A stretch of 64,000 bases of DNA, from NCBI RefSeq assembly GCF_014138435.1, contig NZ_JACJIM010000004.1:558001-622000 (forward strand), in the 5' to 3' direction. Below, one piece after another: positions 20,984 through 33,086 of this stretch; position 1 is the first letter of the stretch, and every line of letters begins with the position of its first letter. The notes under the pieces were generated by a model that did no database searches, had not been told where the DNA came from, and worked only from the letters and a program-made list of their open reading frames with translations. Made by a program: the position numbers and the translations under genes. The stretch is from Methylobacterium fujisawaense (GTDB lineage: Bacteria > Pseudomonadota > Alphaproteobacteria > Rhizobiales > Beijerinckiaceae).

Positions 20984-21185
20984 GGCCGCATCATACGGCG
21001 AACCGCTCCGCGATGACTTGCGGGGCGGATCCCGGGTTCCATTTCCGTTTTCGTTGCACGCGGCCCGGTGAGGGCCAGCGGAATCTCAGGCGGGACCCAG
21101 AGGCGGCAGGCACGCTGTCGACTCGACTCCCCGACGTGTGTTGGTTCTCTTGCCAACAGCCGTCGCCACCGGCATTTTCGCTGAC

Positions 21186-21473
21186 GTGAAGGCCGAATTC
21201 CTGCTCAAGGAGCGAATCGCAATCATCCCTGGGCGGTCGTTCGCAGAGCTGGTGGTCTGGCGCGTGCCGACGCCTGTCCGCGAGAGCAGCCACGCCTTCA
21301 AGTACCGGCTCGCCCTCGTCGTCGATGGTGCATGCGTGCTTCGCTATGACAACGAAGCCGGCAAGGGCGACCACAGGCACGTCGGCGAGGCGGAGATCGC
21401 CTATCGCTTTACCACCCCCGAGGCCCTGCTGGCCGATTTCTGGGCCGATGTCGAACCCTGGAGGGAGTCATGA
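21186..21473 (+). CDS. tumE: TumE-type toxin (DUF6516 family)
   Basis: A small basic/acidic protein with VKAEFLLKERIAI, FAELVVWRVP, FKYRLALVVDG and RYDNEAGKGDHRH, the conserved pattern of the TumE family of toxin-antitoxin modules. The GTG at 21186 gives 95 residues and matches the usual family start; a GTG at 21138 would add 16 residues of unlikely sequence. No strong ribosome site is visible for either. The stop overlaps the next start (ATGA), so toxin and antitoxin are coupled. The toxin's cellular target is not deducible here. Confidence 0.75.
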   Translation: MKAEFLLKERIAIIPGRSFAELVVWRVPTPVRESSHAFKYRLALVVDGACVLRYDNEAGKGDHRHVGEAEIAYRFTTPEALLADFWADVEPWRES

Positions 21474-21814
21474 GAACCGTGACCATCGGCGTCTCTTCGG
21501 TCGAGGAGGCTAGTGCCCGCGTACTGGAGGCTTTCCGGGGCGAGAAGCGCGGCGCGTTCATCTCTTTCCCCAGCGTCGAGGGCTTGTGGACCGTCCTGAC
21601 GCCCCGTCGCTGGGCGCTGATCCGAGCGCTCGCGGGCCAGGAGCCCATGTCGCTGCGCGCCGTGGCGCGGTTGCTGGACCGGGACGTGAAGAACATCCAC
21701 GCCGACGTGCACGCGCTCCTGAATGCCGGCATCCTGGATCGTACGGACGACGAGCGCATCGTCTTTCCCTACGACGCCGTGCACGTCGACTTCACGATCG
21801 GGAAGGCGGCCTGA
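21470..21814 (+). CDS. tumA: TumA-type antitoxin, HVO_A0114-like DNA-binding protein
   Basis: A 114-residue winged-helix protein. The helix-turn-helix lies at about 60-85 (MSLRAVARLLDRDVKNIHADV), followed by LLNAGILDRTDDERIVFPYDAVHVDF, the typical wing and C-terminal text of this family. It overlaps the toxin by 4 bp (ATGA) and has a GGAGGGA ribosome site inside the toxin gene. Toxin-first order with a downstream DNA-binding antitoxin is the usual layout for TumE/TumA pairs. The antitoxin probably represses the pair. Confidence 0.75.
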   Translation: MRTVTIGVSSVEEASARVLEAFRGEKRGAFISFPSVEGLWTVLTPRRWALIRALAGQEPMSLRAVARLLDRDVKNIHADVHALLNAGILDRTDDERIVFPYDAVHVDFTIGKAA

Positions 21815-21964
21815 GGACTCTTCCATCCCAGGCTCGCATTCGGCTGGCGGCGCAGGCGCCCGGGACAGGGGTTCCGTTTCATCCGAAACGCCGCTTCCCC
21901 GGACAGGATGCGCTGTTCACACATCTCCGGTGGACATTGCCGCTGATCGGGGAGCGCGATCAAC

Positions 21965-21988
21965 TCCCTCTCCCGTTCGGGAGAGGGA
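21965..21988. terminator. Perfect 10-bp hairpin between the toxin-antitoxin pair and metH
   Basis: TCCCTCTCCC, a 4-nt GTTC loop and GGGAGAGGGA form a perfect stem in the convergent gap. There is no U-tract on either side, so it may act as a bidirectional transcript end or belong to a common CT-rich intergenic palindrome. Confidence 0.45.
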
Positions 21989-22041
21989 CCCGCGCTCCGA
22001 CCTAAGACCGTATGGCCTCGTGGTGCGTCGAGCCCCCGCCC

Positions 22042-25797
<3,756 letters not shown>

Positions 25798-25811
25798 GCG
25801 TCCTGTCAGAT

Positions 25812-25924
25812 CACCTCGTCCCGAGGTGCCGGAGCGAAGCGGAGGCCTCGCAGGAGGCCTCCAGATATCTCGGTGTTCCCTGGAGCCCGCCTTCGAGGCC
25901 GCTCGCGCGGCACCTCAGGAGGGT
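25812..25924. repeat. Intergenic palindromic repeat, element 1
   Basis: Between metF and metH, GAGGTGCC near the left end (25823-25830) is mirrored by GGCACCTC at 25909-25916. Inner GC-rich arms (GGAGGCCTCG, CTTCGAGGCC) can fold back as well. The text resembles an intergenic palindrome family common in Methylobacterium and Bradyrhizobium-type genomes. Copy number cannot be judged from this window. Confidence 0.5.
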
Positions 25925-25978
25925 GAAAACCTTCATTCTACCAGACGCTTCCGTGCCATGGGCGCGGAGGCGTTTCCG

Positions 25979-26066
25979 TCTCTGCGAGCGGAGCGAAGCC
26001 GTCCAGCAGCGCCACGCTCACGGATGTCGCGCTGTCCTGGGTCGCTTCGCTGCGCTCGCGAGGACG
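25979..26066. repeat. Intergenic palindromic repeat, element 2
   Basis: GCGAGCGGAGCGAAGC with GTCCAG on the left is mirrored imperfectly by CCTGG, GTCGCTTCGCTGCGCTCGCGAG on the right, with a central GCCACGCTCA spacer. This 'GCGAGCGAAGCGAAGC' type of palindrome is frequent between genes in Rhizobiales. It ends about 30 bp from the metF stop and may act as a transcript 3' structure. Confidence 0.5.
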
Positions 26067-26096
26067 GATCGGGGGTGTCGAGCGCGGCCTCGGGAA

Positions 26097-27017
26097 TTAA
26101 GCCGCCGCCTTGGCGGCCGCCAGCTTCGGCGCCTGGGCGCGCAGGCCGAGCAGGTGGCAGATCGCGTAGACCAGATCCGAGCGGTTCATCGAGTAGAAGT
26201 GGAAGTCGTTGACGCCCTCGTCCACGAGGTCGAGCACCTGCTCGGCCGCCACCGCGGCGGCGACGAGGCGGCGGGTCTCCACGTCGTCTTCCAGGCCCTC
26301 GAACCTTGCGGCCAGCCAGTAGGGCACCGAGGCGCCGGTGCGGCGGGCGAAGTTCGCCGCCTGCTTGAAGTTCTGCACCGGCAGGATGCCCGGGATGATC
26401 GGGATCGTGATCCCCGCGGCCCGGACCTTCTCCAGGTAGCGCAGGAAGACCTCGTTCTCGAAGAAGAACTGGGTGATCGCCTGATCGGCGCCGGCATCGA
26501 CCTTGGCCTTCAGGGCCTCGATGTCCGCGTCGAGCGAGGCCGCCTCCGGGTGCTTCTCCGGATAGGCCGAGACCGAGACCTTGAAGTCGCCGATCCGCTT
26601 GATCCCCTCGACCAGCTCGGCGGTCGACGCGTAGCCGCCCGGATGCGGCCGGTAGGCGTGGCCGACGCCCTCCGCCGGGTCGCCGCGGAGCGCCACGATG
26701 TGGCGCACGCCCGCATCCCAGTAGGACTGGACCACCGCGTCGATCTCCTCCCGGGTGGCGTCCACGCAGGTGAGGTGCGCGGCCGGCTTCAGGCCGGTCT
26801 CGCGGACCATCCGGGCCACCGTGTTGTGGGTGCGCTCCCGGGTGGAGCCGCCGGCCCCGTAGGTCACAGAGACGAAGCTCGGCTGAAGCGGCGCCAGACG
26901 CTCGATCGAGCCCCAGAGGATCTTCTCCATCTCCTCGGTCTTCGGCGGGAAGAACTCGATCGAGACGCGGATCGGGTGGTAGCCGTCGCGGCTGGCGCGG
27001 TGGGTGGAGCGGCGCAT
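26097..27017 (-). CDS. metF: Methylenetetrahydrofolate reductase
   Basis: An FAD-dependent TIM-barrel enzyme that reduces 5,10-methylene-THF to 5-methyl-THF, the methyl donor for MetH. The 306-residue length is normal. Visible family motifs are VSIEFFPPKTEEME near the N-terminus, FVSVTYGAGGSTRERT, HLTCVDATREEID, ALRGDPAEG and the flavin/substrate region DAGADQAITQFFFENEVF. It lies 57 bp after sahR and before metH on the same strand, so the three genes form one methionine-cycle unit. Confidence 0.97.
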   Translation of the reverse strand: MRRSTHRASRDGYHPIRVSIEFFPPKTEEMEKILWGSIERLAPLQPSFVSVTYGAGGSTRERTHNTVARMVRETGLKPAAHLTCVDATREEIDAVVQSYWDAGVRHIVALRGDPAEGVGHAYRPHPGGYASTAELVEGIKRIGDFKVSVSAYPEKHPEAASLDADIEALKAKVDAGADQAITQFFFENEVFLRYLEKVRAAGITIPIIPGILPVQNFKQAANFARRTGASVPYWLAARFEGLEDDVETRRLVAAAVAAEQVLDLVDEGVNDFHFYSMNRSDLVYAICHLLGLRAQAPKLAAAKAAA

Positions 27018-27074
27018 CGGGGTCTCGTCCTCTATGTCGATCGGTTCAGACGAAGTCTGCGAAGGTTCTGGATG

Positions 27075-28082
27075 TCAGGCGACGGCGCGCCGGGGCTGTT
27101 CAGTCTCGTCGGCCAGACCGTCCTGGGCCAGCCAGAGGGTGACGGTGAGCTGACCCGACTCGCGCGGCGCCAGATCGCGCGTGCCGACCGTGGCGAGACC
27201 GGCCTCCGCGAGCCAGCCGGAGACCTGCTCGGCGGAGAAGCCGAGGCGTCGGTGGGCTTGGCCCGTGCGCAGGAATTCCAGCTCGTGCGGCGCGAAATCC
27301 ACCACCAGCAGACGGCCGCCCGGCGCCACCAGCCGCGCGGCGCCGCGGAGCGCCCGGGCCGGGTCGTCGAGATAATGCAGCACCTGATGGACCACCACGA
27401 GGTCGAAGCTCGACCGGGCGAAGGGCGGCGCGTGGATGTCGCCCTGCCGCAGATCCACCCGCGACAGACCCTGGCGCTCCAGGTTGGCCCGGGCGACGGA
27501 CAGCATGGCATGGCTCGAATCGAGCCCGGTGGCGCGGCTGGCCCGGGGAGCCAGCAGGCCGAGCATGCGGCCCGTCCCGGTGCCGAGATCGATCAAACTG
27601 CCGATCGGCCGGTCGCCCAGGGCGTCCAGCACCGCCGCCTCCACGATCGCCTCCGGCACGTGCAGGGAGCGCAGCTCGTCCCATTTGGGCGCCAGCCGGG
27701 CGAAGAAGGTCTCGGCCGCCTCGGCCCGCTGCACCCGCACGGCATCGAGACGGGCGCGGTCCTCCGACAGGGGCGGTGCGGTCCGGTCGAGACCGGACAG
27801 CAGCGGATCCGCCAGGCCGGCGCGGGCGTCGGACAGCCGGAAGAACGCCCAGGCCCCTTCGCGGTGACGCTCGACAAGCCCGGCTTCCACCAGAAGCTTG
27901 AGATGCCGCGAGATCCGCGGCTGCGACTGGCCGAGGATGTCGGTCAGGTCGGACACCGACAGTTCCCCCTCGGCGAGCAGCGCCAGGATGCGCAGGCGCG
28001 TCTCCTCGGCGGCCGCACGCAGGACGCCCAGGGCTTCCGGAAAGGGGATCGATCCCGCCTCTTGCCTGCGTTCAATAGACAT
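27075..28082 (-). CDS. sahR: SahR-type ArsR regulator fused to a SAM methyltransferase-like sensor domain
   Basis: The protein has 335 residues. Residues about 12-95 are an ArsR winged helix (RLRILALLAEGELSVSDLTDIL, then SQPRISRHLKLLVEAGLVERH). Residues about 140-335 are a methyltransferase fold (LIDLGTGTGRMLGLLAP, GLDSSHAMLSVARANL, FDLVVVHQVLHYLDDP). SahR proteins use such a domain to sense S-adenosylhomocysteine and repress methionine-cycle genes. The ATG at 28082 lies inside an 18-bp near-palindrome, the likely operator. There is no ribosome site before it, so the mRNA may be leaderless; a TTG at 28118 is the only upstream option. It is first in a unit with metF and metH. Confidence 0.85.
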   Translation of the reverse strand: MSIERRQEAGSIPFPEALGVLRAAAEETRLRILALLAEGELSVSDLTDILGQSQPRISRHLKLLVEAGLVERHREGAWAFFRLSDARAGLADPLLSGLDRTAPPLSEDRARLDAVRVQRAEAAETFFARLAPKWDELRSLHVPEAIVEAAVLDALGDRPIGSLIDLGTGTGRMLGLLAPRASRATGLDSSHAMLSVARANLERQGLSRVDLRQGDIHAPPFARSSFDLVVVHQVLHYLDDPARALRGAARLVAPGGRLLVVDFAPHELEFLRTGQAHRRLGFSAEQVSGWLAEAGLATVGTRDLAPRESGQLTVTLWLAQDGLADETEQPRRAVA

Positions 28083-28097
28083 AAAGATATGTTTATG
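28080..28097. promoter_or_regulatory. Putative SahR operator overlapping the sahR start codon
   Basis: CATAAAGATATGTTTATG is an 18-bp palindrome with a single mismatched pair and a central ATAT. It stands out in 70% GC surroundings. The CAT at its left end is the reverse of the sahR ATG. Symmetry and position next to an ArsR gene and the metF-metH unit suggest autoregulation and control of the methionine cycle. Confidence 0.65.
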
Positions 28098-28213
28098 TGC
28101 GTTTCGCGGTGGGCGCAAGCACGAACTTGCGGGGGCTTGCCGGGTGGATGAGACCGAAGCGCGGCGGCCGCGTTGATGGCAGGGCCGCCGAGGGCGGGCC
28201 CGGGGAGGCGTGC

Positions 28214-28795
28214 ATGTCCGAGAGCCCGTTCCCGCAGATCACGCTGGTCCGCCACGGCGAGACCGCCTGGAGCCGATCCGGCCAGCATACCGGGCGCAGC
28301 GACATTCCCCTGACCCCGGAGGGCGAGGAAGCGGCGCGCGCCCTCGCCTCGCGCCTCGCGGCCCGCTCCTACGCGGAGGTCTGGTCGAGCCCGTCGAGCC
28401 GGGCGGCCACGACCTGCGCGCTGGCGGGCTTCGGTGACCGGCGCGTGATCGATCCGGATCTCGCGGAGTGGGATTACGGCGCCTACGAGGGCCGGACCAC
28501 GCAGGCGATCCTGGCCGAGCGGCCGGATTGGCGCCTGTTCCGCGACGGCTGCCCCGGCGGCGAGACGGCGGAGGCGGTCGGCGTTCGGGCGGACCGGATC
28601 ATCGCCCGGGCCCGCGCCCGTGATGCCGACCTCGTCGTGTTCTCCAGCGCGCATGTCCTGCGGGTGCTCGCCGCGCGCTGGATCGGGCTGCCGCCGCAGG
28701 GAGGGGCGCTTCTCGTCCTCGGCACAGCGAGCGTCTCGGTGCTCGGCTACGAACACGACCGCACCGAGCCGGTGCTGCGCGCCTGGAACGGCTAG
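28214..28795 (+). CDS. Histidine phosphatase family protein (phosphoglycerate-mutase-like)
   Basis: A 193-residue phosphatase. The phospho-accepting His is in TLVRHGETAWS near the N-terminus, with further active-site residues in SSPSSRAATTC and the second His in FSSAHVLRVLAARW. EWDYGAYEGRTT is typical of the branch with small broad-specificity phosphatases. The start at 28214 is chosen because GGGGAGG precedes it by 6 bp; an upstream in-frame ATG would place its start within the SahR operator. It ends 9 bp from the convergent bestrophin gene. The natural substrate is unknown. Confidence 0.85.
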   Translation: MSESPFPQITLVRHGETAWSRSGQHTGRSDIPLTPEGEEAARALASRLAARSYAEVWSSPSSRAATTCALAGFGDRRVIDPDLAEWDYGAYEGRTTQAILAERPDWRLFRDGCPGGETAEAVGVRADRIIARARARDADLVVFSSAHVLRVLAARWIGLPPQGGALLVLGTASVSVLGYEHDRTEPVLRAWNG

Positions 28796-28804
28796 GCGCC
28801 GACG

Positions 28805-29701
28805 CTAGCGCAGCCAATACCCATCCGGCGCGAGCGCGTCCGGCATCGGCTCGCCGAGGGCGTGGTGCACGATCCGGTCGACGGCGCGGACCATGGCGTC
28901 GAGGGGCAGGTCGTTCGGCTCGGTGCCGAACGGTTCCTCGAGCTCGTCCCCGAGGGCGTCGAGGCCGAAGAACGTGTAGGCCACGAGCGCCACCACGACG
29001 GGCGTCGCCCAGCCCAGGGAGCCCGTGAGGCCCACCGGCAGGAGCAGGCAGTAGAGCCACGCGGTCCGGTACACCAAGAGGGTGTAGGCGAAGGGCAGCG
29101 GCGTGTTGGCGAGGCGCTCGCAGGCGGTGTGCACGCCCGACAGCGCCTCGATCCGGGCTTCGAGGATGCCGAACTGGATGTCGCTGAGTCCGCCCGCGCG
29201 CATCAGCGCGGCCAGGTCCCGGGTGATGGCGCCAAGAATCGAGTCGGTGGGATTCGGGCCCGACAGGTCCGATCCGGGGCTCATCCGGCCCACCGCGGCG
29301 GCCTCGTCGAGGGCGCGCAGGCGGGCATGAAGCCCGTGGGCGAAGGCCGAGAGGCGTCGGAGCTGGCGCGCCGCCTCCCGCTCCGGCAGCAGGGCCGGGA
29401 GGATGCGGGCGAGGTTGCGCACCTCGCCGATCAGGTTGCCCCAGTGCTTCCGGGCTTCCCACCAACGCTCGTAGCAGGCGTTGTTGCGGAAGCTCAGGAA
29501 GATCGAGAGGGCGAGGCCGACCACCGTGAACGGGGTGACCCCCGCGGTGACCGGGAACAGTTCGGGCCATCGCGATTCCGCCCAGACCACCGCGCAGGAC
29601 ACCGCGACGATCCCGGCGAGCTTCGGCGCCACCCGCGGCAGGATCGAGCCGCGCAGGGTGAACAGCAGGGTCAGCAGGTTGGGCCGGGTGCGGACGATCA
29701 T
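28805..29701 (-). CDS. Bestrophin/UPF0187 family membrane channel
   Basis: A 298-residue membrane protein of the bestrophin-like family, pentameric anion or cation channels. The hallmark is FRNNACYERWWEARKHWGNLI after the first membrane segments, with further hydrophobic stretches near residues 185-230. The start MIVRTRPNLLTLLF at 29701 fits family N-termini; an ATG 57 bp upstream adds only a Pro/Arg-rich lead. The C-terminus carries GDELEEPFGTEPNDLPL, a conserved acidic block. It is convergent with the phosphatase gene. Physiological ion is unknown. Confidence 0.85.
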   Translation of the reverse strand: MIVRTRPNLLTLLFTLRGSILPRVAPKLAGIVAVSCAVVWAESRWPELFPVTAGVTPFTVVGLALSIFLSFRNNACYERWWEARKHWGNLIGEVRNLARILPALLPEREAARQLRRLSAFAHGLHARLRALDEAAAVGRMSPGSDLSGPNPTDSILGAITRDLAALMRAGGLSDIQFGILEARIEALSGVHTACERLANTPLPFAYTLLVYRTAWLYCLLLPVGLTGSLGWATPVVVALVAYTFFGLDALGDELEEPFGTEPNDLPLDAMVRAVDRIVHHALGEPMPDALAPDGYWLR

Positions 29702-29915
29702 CGGGGCTTCGGGTCTGGGGGGCTTCCTAGCCCTGCCCTGCCCCCCGCGCGCCGGCAAGGAACGTGTTGGTGAAAAGGGGCGCCGGCCGCCCAGCCCGGC
29801 GGGGCGGACCGTGCGAGCTGGCCCGGCTGACGGCGCATCCGGGACCCGTCGCGCGGGCCGCGGGCGGCCGATCGTGCAAGGGGCGGCCGATCATGCAACG
29901 GGGCCCTGGCCGGGA

Positions 29916-30854
29916 TCAGGCGCCCTCTGCCTCCCACAGCCATGCCGCGCCGCGCACGCCCGATGCGTCGCCGTGCAGGCTCGCCCGCACGGGGGTGTCG
30001 AAGGTGTCCGAGAAGACATGGGGGGCGATCGCGGCCGGCAGGCCGGCGATCAGCTCCGGGATCCGCGACAGGCCGCCGCCGATCACGATCACATCCGGGT
30101 CCAGCAGGTTCACCACCTGGGCGGCCGCGCGCCCGAGCCGCTCGAGATGCGCGGCCAGCGTCTCCTGCGCCGCCGGACTGCCGGTCCGGCCCTCGGCGAC
30201 GACGGCCTCCGCGGTGAGGTTCCCGCCGTGCCGCCGGGCGTGGTCCGCCGCCAGCCCGGGCCCGGACAGCCAAGTCTCGACGCAGCCCCGGCGGCCGCAA
30301 TAGCAGGCGGGACCCGGTCGCTCGTCGTCGCGGGGGGCCGGCAGGGGACCGTGGCCCCATTCGCCCGCGATGCCGTTGCGGCCCGTGAGCACCCGCCCGT
30401 CGAGGGCGATGCCGGAGCCGACGCCGGTGCCCAGGATCACGGCCCAGACCACACGGGCCCCGGCGCCGGCACCGTCGATCGCCTCCGACACAGCCAGGCA
30501 ATTGGCGTCGTTCTCGATCCGCAGAGGCCGCTCCAGCCGCTGCTCGAGATCGGCCGCGAACGGGTGTCCGTTGAGCCAGTGCGAGTTGGCGTTGCGCACG
30601 AGGCCCGTCGCCGGGGACAGGCTCCCCGGCATGCCGATTCCGACGCTGCAGGGCATACCGGCTTCGGCTTCGAGACGCAGGACCAGATCGGCCACGGCCT
30701 CGACGGTTTCCCCATAGGCGCCGCGCGGGGCGGCCACCCGGGCTTCGGCCAGGGTCGAGCCGTCCCGGCCCAGGACGATCCCGGCGATCTTCGTGCCGCC
30801 GAGATCGATGCCGAGGCGCGGGCGCCCTCCGGATCCTGCCGCGGGCGACCCCAT
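29916..30854 (-). CDS. ROK family sugar kinase (fructokinase/GlcNAc kinase type)
   Basis: A 312-residue cytosolic kinase of the ROK family. The ATP loop is GIDLGGTKIAGIVL near residue 15, the catalytic Asp is in IENDANCLA, the glycine block is ILGTGVGSGIAL and the zinc site is CYCGRRGCVE. These fit fructokinase, glucokinase or N-acetylglucosamine kinase. Its ATG shares a base with the dctA stop (TGATG), so it is co-translated with a C4-dicarboxylate transporter, an unusual partner for a sugar kinase. There is no repressor-type helix-turn-helix at the N-terminus. Confidence 0.9.
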   Translation of the reverse strand: MGSPAAGSGGRPRLGIDLGGTKIAGIVLGRDGSTLAEARVAAPRGAYGETVEAVADLVLRLEAEAGMPCSVGIGMPGSLSPATGLVRNANSHWLNGHPFAADLEQRLERPLRIENDANCLAVSEAIDGAGAGARVVWAVILGTGVGSGIALDGRVLTGRNGIAGEWGHGPLPAPRDDERPGPACYCGRRGCVETWLSGPGLAADHARRHGGNLTAEAVVAEGRTGSPAAQETLAAHLERLGRAAAQVVNLLDPDVIVIGGGLSRIPELIAGLPAAIAPHVFSDTFDTPVRASLHGDASGVRGAAWLWEAEGA

Positions 30855-32233
30855 CACTCGGCGGCAGCGACCTTGCTGTCGGTTCCCATCGGCTGCGGCG
30901 CCTCGTCGGCGATGTGGGTGCCGATGGCGAGCGGATGGGCCATCACCTCGTTGAGCTTGGCCACGTCGAGCTCGCCTTCCCAGCGGCTGACCACCACGCA
31001 GGCGACGCCGTTGCCCACGAGGTTGGTGAGCGCGCGGCACTCGGACATGAACTTGTCGATCCCGAGCACGAGGGTCATGGCGGCCACCGGGACCGGGCTG
31101 TTGGGGATCGCCGAGAGGGTCGCCGCCAGGGTGATGAAGCCCGCGCCGGTGACGCCCGACGCGCCCTTCGAGGTCAGCATCGCCACCAGGATGATGGTCG
31201 CGTACTGGCTGATCGACAGGTCCACACCCACGGCCTGCGCCAGGAACAGCGTGGCCAGCGTCATGTAGATGTTGGTGCCATCGAGGTTGAACGAGTAGCC
31301 GGTCGGAACGACGAGGCCGACCACCGAGTCCGAGGCGCCGAGCCGGCGCATCTTGGTCATGAGCTGCGGCAGCACCGTCTCGGAGGACGAGGTGCCGACC
31401 ACGATCAGCAACTCGTCCTTGATGTAGGCGAGGAAGCGCAGGATCGAGAAGCCCGCGATCCGGGCGATCGTCCCGAGCACCACGAGCACGAACAGCAGCG
31501 CCGTGATGTAGAAGGTGCCGACCAGCCACGCGAGGTCGTAGACCTTCTGGATGCCGTACTCGCCGATCGTGAAGGCCATGGCGCCGAAGGCGCCGACGGG
31601 GGCGAGCTTCACGATGATGCCTATGATCCGGAAGAAGATCTGGCCGGCGGTGTCGATCGCCCGGTTTACGCCGGCCGCCCGCTCTCCGAGGTTCGTCACC
31701 ACGACGCCGGTGAGGATCGAGATCAGCAGCACCTGAAGCAGGTCGCCGGTGGCGAAGGGATCGAGGAAGCTCTTGGGGATGATCGCCAGGATGTGGGCGA
31801 CGGTGGAATCGGCGGCCGCCTTGCTGGCGTAGGTCGCGACCTTGCTGGCGTCGAGCTTCGACGGGTCGGCGTTGAACCCGGCGCCGGGCCTGATCACCTC
31901 GCCGACGATGACGCCGATCAGGAGCGCGATGGTGGAGACCACCTCGAAATAGACCAGCGCCTTCAGCCCGACCCGGCCGACCTTCTTCAGGTCGCCGATC
32001 GACGCGATGCCGTGCACGATGGTGCAGAAGATGATCGGCGCGATCATCATCTTGATCAGGCCGATGAAGGCGTCGCCGAGCCACTTCATCGATTTGCCGG
32101 TGGCCGGGTCGTACCAGCCGAGCAGCACGCCGAGCGCGATGGCGATCAGGACCTGGATATAGAGCACCTTGTACCAAGGCTCGCGGGGCGCTGCGGCGGG
32201 AGCCGGCGCGTGGATTGCCTGTGCCATGTCCAT
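30854..32233 (-). CDS. dctA: C4-dicarboxylate transport protein DctA
   Basis: A 459-residue Na+/H+-coupled symporter for succinate, fumarate and malate in the DAACS family. The core has [14 protein letters not shown] (re-entrant loop 1) and [13 protein letters not shown] (helix 7), both typical, and eight membrane segments. The start [10 protein letters not shown] at 32233 is chosen from a GGGAGGG about 15 bp upstream and from family length; the longer frame upstream is non-coding text. The gene precedes the ROK kinase with a TGATG overlap and is divergent from the L,D-transpeptidase gene. Confidence 0.93.
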   Translation of the reverse strand: MDMAQAIHAPAPAAAPREPWYKVLYIQVLIAIALGVLLGWYDPATGKSMKWLGDAFIGLIKMMIAPIIFCTIVHGIASIGDLKKVGRVGLKALVYFEVVSTIALLIGVIVGEVIRPGAGFNADPSKLDASKVATYASKAAADSTVAHILAIIPKSFLDPFATGDLLQVLLISILTGVVVTNLGERAAGVNRAIDTAGQIFFRIIGIIVKLAPVGAFGAMAFTIGEYGIQKVYDLAWLVGTFYITALLFVLVVLGTIARIAGFSILRFLAYIKDELLIVVGTSSSETVLPQLMTKMRRLGASDSVVGLVVPTGYSFNLDGTNIYMTLATLFLAQAVGVDLSISQYATIILVAMLTSKGASGVTGAGFITLAATLSAIPNSPVPVAAMTLVLGIDKFMSECRALTNLVGNGVACVVVSRWEGELDVAKLNEVMAHPLAIGTHIADEAPQPMGTDSKVAAAE

Positions 32234-32471
32234 CCCGTGCGACGACCGCGCACCCTCCCATTGTGCCGGCACGCTAGCGATTATCATCCGGCGCCTCAAC
32301 GCCTGCACGGTTATGGGCCGGGAACCATCCGTGACAAAAATCTGTCGATCCCGGCCGAAGTCACTTCTCTCGTCTGACAAGTGCGCGCAGGCTGAGAAGC
32401 GCGGCTGTTTCTGGTCTCCGGCGGACTGAGCCGGCCGATCGACGGCATCCGGTGATCTCTGGAGAGTGTCC

Positions 32472-32900
32472 GTGGCTGGATTCCACCGGGCCCGAACGGC
32501 GTTCCTGGGCGTGCTGCTCACCGGCATCCTGATCGAGCCCGCCTCGGCCGGCGTCGTCGCGCGGATCGACCAGTCGCGGCAGCGCATGCGCGTCTATGTC
32601 GACGGTTATCCGGCCTATGAATGGCCCGTGTCCACGGCCCGTCGCGGCTACGTCACGCCCAGCGGACGGTTCCGCGTCGGGCTGATGGCGCCGATGTGGC
32701 GCTCCCGCAAGTATCACGGCTCTCCGATGCCGCACGCGATGTTCTTCCGCGGCGGCTACGCGATCCACGGCACCTATGCCACCGGGGCCCTCGGGCGCCG
32801 GGCGAGCCACGGCTGCATCCGCCTGTCGCCCGGCCATGCCGCCGCCCTGTTCGGCCTCGCCCGCAGCCGCGGCGGAGCGACGGTGGTGATCCGCGATTGA
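32472..32900 (+). CDS. L,D-transpeptidase (YkuD domain), exported
   Basis: A short 142-residue L,D-transpeptidase, the enzyme type that makes 3-3 peptidoglycan cross-links or anchors proteins to the wall. A signal peptide ([20 protein letters not shown]) leads directly into the YkuD domain. The active site is complete: HGTYATG and SHGCIRLS with the nucleophilic Cys. The GTG at 32472 is preferred because GGAG lies 7 bp before it; a GTG 6 bp earlier is too close. There is no LysM or PG-binding module. Confidence 0.87.
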   Translation: MAGFHRARTAFLGVLLTGILIEPASAGVVARIDQSRQRMRVYVDGYPAYEWPVSTARRGYVTPSGRFRVGLMAPMWRSRKYHGSPMPHAMFFRGGYAIHGTYATGALGRRASHGCIRLSPGHAAALFGLARSRGGATVVIRD

Positions 32901-33030
32901 GCGACCGGGCCGCCCCACCCCTGCCCCAGGCTTGAGCGGAGATGCGGCTTGCGTCGCAAGCCGTCGGCACCCGGCACAGAGGCCCGGATCCCCCGGGACC
33001 GCCCGAGGAGGGCCGGGTCCCGAAACGCGG

Positions 33031-33063
33031 ACGGGCCGCCGCGCGATCTGCGCTGCGGCCCGT
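33031..33063. terminator. GC-rich hairpin between the L,D-transpeptidase and CYTH genes
   Basis: ACGGGCCGCCGCGC and GCGCTGCGGCCCGT form a 14-bp stem with one mismatch around a 5-nt loop, in the gap between convergent genes. No T-run follows on either strand. It probably marks the ends of both transcripts. Confidence 0.5.
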
Positions 33064-33086
33064 CTGCATGGCGCCTTATCGTGGGC

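Noticed and set aside
25798..26096. Cobalamin riboswitch before metH
   Set aside because: The gap holds two palindromic repeats and no recognisable B12-box; control by SahR is more likely.
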